Origin: Candidatus Cloacimonadota bacterium | GTDB taxonomy: Bacteria; Cloacimonadota; Cloacimonadia; Cloacimonadales; JAJBBL01 | Assembly (NCBI GenBank): GCA_020532365.1 | Contig: JAJBBL010000108.1 | Coordinates: 1 to 7,353 of the forward strand | Direction of reading: 5' to 3' | DNA length: 7,353 nt | In this document: positions 1-4,500 of the stretch, in pieces | Layout: each line of letters begins with the position of its first letter | Position numbering within the stretch: the first letter of the stretch is position 1 | Notes under the pieces: generated by a model | Seen by the model: the letters and a program-made list of their open reading frames with translations, nothing else | Databases searched by the model: none | Told to the model about the DNA's origin: nothing | Made by a program: the position numbers and the translations under genes

Positions 1-1
1 C

Positions 2-550
2 CTGACTGCCCCTACCGATCTAAACATCGATCAAGTAGCACAGAATGAGCTAAAACTCTCCTGGAAAGATAACGCTATCGGAGAGACGGGATACAGAATC
101 GACCGTAAAATTGGCGATGGGAAGTGGACTGAAGGATATAAAACATTCCCCGCTAATACTACCTCTTTCAGAGATAATTTCAATGACCTCTTTGTCAGTA
201 TCAACTACCGAGTGTATGCTTACGTCGGTACAACTATAACGGCAAAAGAGGAGATCTCGTTTACCCCTGTCTACCCCAAACCGACTAACCCGTCTATAAT
301 ACAGCTTTCACCCACTGAAGTTAAGTTTAATTGGGCGTATGAACAGGCCGATAGAGAAAATATCGAAGGATTTGAAGTCTATCGCAAAATAGGGACTACC
401 GATTGGATACCCCTTACTATTACCAATAATCAAGCTGAGGAAGTCATAGACGTCCCGAATCATCAGGTTAGCACACTCGCCTATCGGGTCAGAAGCTATA
501 AAGACACCTACTTCTCAGCCTTTTCTGATCCTGTGGAGCTTCACTTCAAT
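2..550 (+). other. Two tandem fibronectin type III domains of gene 1
   Basis: Each domain is about 90 residues. Both show the FN3 pattern: an opening Pro-rich strand (APTDL; KPTNP), a core Trp (KLSW at 18-21; KFNW at 108-111), a central Y/F-x-[IV]-x-RK strand, and a late Tyr-Arg-Val strand (69-71; 161-163). The first may lack a few N-terminal residues at the window edge. Such domains usually act as spacers or binding modules in secreted proteins. They resemble the FN3 domain at 6960-7244 of gene 2. Confidence 0.8.
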
Positions 551-1423
551 ATAACTCCGCTTGGCTCTTTAACCCTGTCAGATATTGGTAACAAACTACA
601 CGTCGATGAGGATAAAGCATATATTGCTAACGACTTTAACGGGATCTCAATAATTGATCTCTCTAATCCGATTAACCCCCGTATAAACGCTAATATCCAG
701 CTGCCCGATAGAACAACATCTATAGACAAAAAAGGCAACCTACTCGTGGCTGGTAGCTTTAATGGACGAATAAGCTTTATAGACCTTGATGATAACTCTA
801 TCTTTACCCACTTAGAAACTAAAAACCCTGTACACGATATTAAAGTCATTGAGCAGAATGGGATAGCATACCTGCTAATCGCTAACGGCTCGGCAGGGCT
901 ACTGGTCGCCTCTTATGACAAAAATGATCCGACTGACCCTAAAGTGATCAGTCGCTACAATACATACGGCTCAAGCCAATCGATCGCTGCAGAAGGGAAT
1001 AACGTCTACCTCGGTGATGGATATGGTGGAGTTCTTAAATTCGATATCTCCGACCCTTCTAAACCTGTTAAAACTGGCGAAAACAATGGACTCGGAAACT
1101 GCATTGATCTTAACCTACTCGGTAACAACCTATACGTATCTACAGGGAGTACTGGAATGAAAGTAGTTGATAAAAACAGTCTGCAACTGATTAACTATTT
1201 CGATACCCCCGGATATGTTATCGATACGGATGTGACCAATAGATACGCCTTTATCGCCGATAATCAGGTAGGGCTATATCTCGTTAGTATTACGAACGAT
1301 CTGAATCTTTACTCACTATCATTGATTCCGTCTGAGTATAAACTTACCTCAGTTAAAACTAAAGGTAATTATATCTACCTGCTTTCGGAATCTTCACTAC
1401 AAATCATCCAAGTCTCATCATAA
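2..1423 (+). CDS. Exported FN3 / LVIVD-type beta-propeller protein (5' partial)
   Basis: The reading frame is open from the left edge to a TAA at 1421-1423, giving 473 visible residues; the true start lies upstream. The GTG at 212 should not be taken as the start, because the frame before it encodes the rest of an FN3 domain. Residues 1-90 and about 94-183 are two FN3 domains sharing a [YF]-x-[IV]-x-R-K-I-G strand (31-38, 124-131), a Trp (42, 135) and a YRV strand (69-71, 161-163). Residues 186-473 are about seven ~42-residue repeats of the form 'x-YIA-x-G-x-x-G-[IL]-x-[IV]-[IV]-D', as in LVIVD propellers. The only cysteine is residue 367. No catalytic motif or C-terminal sorting domain is visible, and the protein ends with the propeller. 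Export is inferred from domain content and from the secreted neighbour. Ligand or carbohydrate binding is plausible but unproven. The next gene follows after 13 bases, probably in the same operon. Confidence 0.9.
   Translation: MTAPTDLNIDQVAQNELKLSWKDNAIGETGYRIDRKIGDGKWTEGYKTFPANTTSFRDNFNDLFVSINYRVYAYVGTTITAKEEISFTPVYPKPTNPSIIQLSPTEVKFNWAYEQADRENIEGFEVYRKIGTTDWIPLTITNNQAEEVIDVPNHQVSTLAYRVRSYKDTYFSAFSDPVELHFNITPLGSLTLSDIGNKLHVDEDKAYIANDFNGISIIDLSNPINPRINANIQLPDRTTSIDKKGNLLVAGSFNGRISFIDLDDNSIFTHLETKNPVHDIKVIEQNGIAYLLIANGSAGLLVASYDKNDPTDPKVISRYNTYGSSQSIAAEGNNVYLGDGYGGVLKFDISDPSKPVKTGENNGLGNCIDLNLLGNNLYVSTGSTGMKVVDKNSLQLINYFDTPGYVIDTDVTNRYAFIADNQVGLYLVSITNDLNLYSLSLIPSEYKLTSVKTKGNYIYLLSESSLQIIQVSS
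557..1420 (+). other. Seven-bladed LVIVD-type beta-propeller domain of gene 1
   Basis: Residues 186-473 divide into blades with strands such as AYIANDFNGISIIDLSNP (206-223), NVYLGDGYGGVLKFDIS and NLYVSTGSTGMKVVD. The 'DLSNP-x-x-P' and 'DISDPSKP' turns are typical of LVIVD repeats. I count six full blades plus a last one of three strands (LTSVKT, YIYLL, LQIIQV). The first strand (LGSLTL, 187-192) could complete that last blade, the usual velcro closure of a seven-bladed ring. Blade boundaries are approximate. These domains are known in many extracytoplasmic bacterial proteins and mostly have unknown ligands. Confidence 0.75.
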
Positions 1424-1426
1424 AGC

Positions 1427-1431
1427 GGAGG
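1427..1431 (+). promoter_or_regulatory. Shine-Dalgarno site (GGAGG) of gene 2
   Basis: A GGAGG core lies 5 bases before the ATG at 1437, inside the 13-base spacer after the TAA of gene 1. It fixes the start of gene 2, whose first 30 residues then form a clean signal peptide. The short spacer with no hairpin suggests that both genes are on one transcript. Confidence 0.85.
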
Positions 1432-1436
1432 TTATA

Positions 1437-1526
1437 ATGAATAGAAGCTTAAACATTTGCAATTACAAAACCCTTGCTGCGCTCTTGTTGCTGCTCTTAC
1501 CACTGATGTCTGTCCCCCTCTTTGCA
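1437..1526 (+). other. Sec signal peptide of gene 2
   Basis: Residues 1-30 have a basic N-region (R3, K11), a hydrophobic stretch of mainly Leu (13-24) and a likely signal peptidase I site after A30, in ...VPLFA|QHY, with Leu at -3 and Ala at -1. There is no lipobox Cys after the hydrophobic stretch; C8 lies before it and cannot serve. The mature protein is therefore expected to be soluble or anchored by its unseen C-terminus. Confidence 0.88.
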
Positions 1527-4500
1527 CAACATTATGCAATAGATAACGTCTCTATGCAACCTAACCCGTTCTCACCCAACGGCGACGGAATTAGAGATGA
1601 ACTTACCATTAGCTTTTACCTCAATAATAGTGGACCTGTAAATATTAGCGTAGAACAGGTAACCCCTATGAGTGTACTCTACTCCACAACTATTGATGGA
1701 CACTCCGGCTTGAACCACTTTACCTGGGATGGTAAAGATGGCTTAGGAACAGTACTCCCCGACGGTAAATATGCCCTAAGAATTGAGTTCTATACCGCTT
1801 CCTATTACTTGGATGACGGTATTATTATCAATACTACTCCGCCAGAAATTGAAATGATCTCCAGCTCACCTAACCCGTTCTCACCTAACGGTGACGGATA
1901 TCAAGACGTGCATACCGTTAAATATCGAGTAAAAAACTCAAACGTCCAATATCTCGGCTTGATTAAGGTCGACTTTGCAGCTAAAACGGCAAAGTTTGTA
2001 GATGACATAAATGGGAACACAGGACCCTTTGATATCCCCTACTCTGACGGAATGTATCTGATGATTAATCGGCCCTTAGCCTATTTTGGTAACATCACAG
2101 CCCCGTCCACAGTTAATTATACCTTAACTATCGGTGGCTCATACTCATTCCCTGTATCGATCTCGAGAGGACAAGATTTATATAAAATTGGCCAAAACTA
2201 TATGCCCTATCGCATCGTTTCTCCATCCATCGGATTGGACGTACCAGACGAATTTAATATTGGAGAAGACTACCTTGCCCTATACGGTATCGAAGGGAAC
2301 GCTACCTTCAATATCCATAATAACGACGGTAGTGACCGCTCCTTGAACGACTTGTATCCAATCTACTTTGGCTCCTTTAATGATAACTTTGCCGACCCAA
2401 CCAATATCGACATTAGTAACGGAAATATCTATTCCATCGCTATCGGCTCACAAGCAGGGACTATTCCAGGAGACGAACTCGATGACGGCCGATACATCTA
2501 TCGTATTAAAGTCACTAATGCCGTTGAATACGCTACTGAAGAAAACGGCGAACTACTGGTTAATAGCCACCCTATCACCGTTGAATCATACATCGCACCT
2601 AACCGAATCTCACCCGAGAATCAAGACGGTCTATTCGACCAGGCTATCATCCACTATGAGCCCTCCGAAGATGGATACATAACTATTAAGATTCACGATC
2701 AAGATAACAATCTTATAAGAACGCTCGTAAATGAACAGCTCACCTTCGATGAACAGGGAGGATACGTTCTCTGGGACGGTAAAGACGATGGGGGTAATTT
2801 CGTCTCCAGCGGAGCTACTAATATCTATATTGTTGAAATCACCGTACGTGATAGATATATACCTTCAGACGTCGCAAGCTTAAGACAGAGCATTGTCGTC
2901 GATAATGCACTCCCTACAAGCCCAGTATTACACCAATTATTCCCAGATCAACTGTCAGGTAAAGAGGTTATTATCTCCGGTATCACTAATGAAACCAACT
3001 GTGACGTTATCCTCTTTCTAAACGGTGTTAATAGAGGTGTAGCAGGTAAAACAGGTGCAAGCCCAGGCTATTTCGAGTTTAACGTGACCTTAGAAGAGGG
3101 GGATAACTCGATCTATATCAAACTTAAAGATGAAGTGGCTAACCTCGGTACACCTTCTAATGCTATAACACTCTTCTTAGACTCACAACCCCCTCAAATT
3201 ACGATCCTAACACCTCAAGAAAATGCTACTTTTAATACTAAGGATATCGATGTCACCGCCAAAGTAGCTGATAACGGAAGTGGTGTCGATTTGGTCAGAT
3301 TTGGATTCACCATCGATGAAGAAGAATCTATTAAATGGATCAATGGTACATTCTTGTCTGACGATACTTACGGCGCTACCTATACCGTTCCAGCCAGTAT
3401 TAATGAACAAAAAATCACTATGGTTGTTGAAGCTACCGATATGCTCGAAAATAAAACAACCACACCTACTCCAAGACACTTCTCCTATAAACTGCCTACT
3501 TCTATCGCACCACCTCTATTTGTGGGAAGTATACCTGAAAGTAACGCCAATATTAGAGTCATCCCTAATAATAGAGTAGAGGTAGTGATCGATAGTGAAG
3601 TTGACTTGATTAACGACCCTGCAAAATCAACTATCATCCTCTACCATCCTTCAGGACAAGGTATAACACACGGCTTAGGGGGTAACATCACCTACCATAA
3701 AGAGGGGAGCGATATTCACACAATAAGACTCAGCTTCACCCAACCACTCGAAAGCTCCGGTGAAGATGACGGTGAATACAGATTAGTATACTTTGCTGAA
3801 AACATACTCAACCAGTCAATTACTGACGAGATTTTCTTTAAATACGATACGATTAGACCTTATGTGAATAACTATCATCTTAACACAACTGAAGAGCTGC
3901 TGGTGATCGATAACCAGTACTTCTTTAACAAGCCTATAGACTCGATCAGCGTGGATGTTAACGACTTGTTATCTGGGGTTGATTTTGCAACTAACCTTAC
4001 CAGAGTAGTTCTCTATGACTCGAACAACGAAGTCGTACAGGGTATCGGTAGTGTTAACGTTAACACTGTTAACTGGACTCTAAAAAACACGCTTAACCCA
4101 AGTGACACACATCAGACTTACCGTATCTATGTTCGAGCTACCGATAAGGCGGGTAACCAGCTTGTAGTAAACCGTAACTTTATCTTGCTGAAGACTATAC
4201 AACCCTCGATTACCTCTACTTATCCAGCTAAAGATAGCTTTATCAATACACTTAATAATAACAGCGTAACCGTAAGGGTAACCGATAACAATCACTTTGG
4301 TATAGATAGTAGCAAAACCACTATAGAACTTAAAGGTGCCGGCATCAACTACTCACCTACCAATAACGCTACCCTTAGTGTCCAGAGTATCTCTGCAAAC
4401 ACCTATGATATCTCGCTCACCTTAGACTCACCTTTAGGGTTAGATGGTAGCTTTGATGACACCTATGAGGTTAGCATTAAAGTAACAGACTTAACCGGTG

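Larger units (their letters stand above)
1560..2880 (+). other. FlgD-Ig-like domain block at the mature N-terminus
   Basis: Residues 42-51 and 145-154 both read PNPFSPNGDG, and residues 388-398 hold a degenerate copy, PNRISPENQDG. Two of these domains also carry the later WDGKD turn (97-101 and 446-450) followed by a [DS]G-x-Y/N strand, the usual pattern of FlgD Ig-like domains. The second copy lacks WDGKD and has only a DGMY strand. Residues ~243-380 are a less recognisable beta region with a DDGRY strand (369-373). The N-x-D-x-x-x-D spacing after the Pro-rich part resembles a calcium-binding loop; that is inference. Domain edges are approximate. Confidence 0.72.

Noticed and set aside
212..214. 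GTG at 212 as the start codon of gene 1
   Set aside because: The frame is open back to position 2 and encodes the rest of an FN3 domain, and there is no ribosome binding site before 212. The gene is simply cut by the window edge.
541..849. Reverse-strand open frame of 102 codons
   Set aside because: It lies opposite the well-supported propeller coding sequence, shows no recognisable domain and is a shadow frame.
1433..1438. TATAAT hexamer resembling a -10 promoter box
   Set aside because: It overlaps the ATG of gene 2, and no -35 box lies at a suitable distance upstream. It is part of the spacer and start codon.
1444..1463. Possible lipoprotein signal at C8 of gene 2
   Set aside because: C8 precedes the hydrophobic stretch and the residues before it (LNI) do not fit a lipobox. 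A signal peptidase I site after A30 fits better.
2134..2682. Forward open frames of 70 and 104 codons in another frame
   Set aside because: They lie inside the uninterrupted gene 2 frame, and their Ser/Thr/Pro/Leu-rich translations look like frame-shifted beta-repeat sequence.
3207..3579. Overlapping open frames on both strands (90 and 99 codons)
   Set aside because: Both are contained in Ig-like coding sequence of gene 2 and have no supported start or domain.
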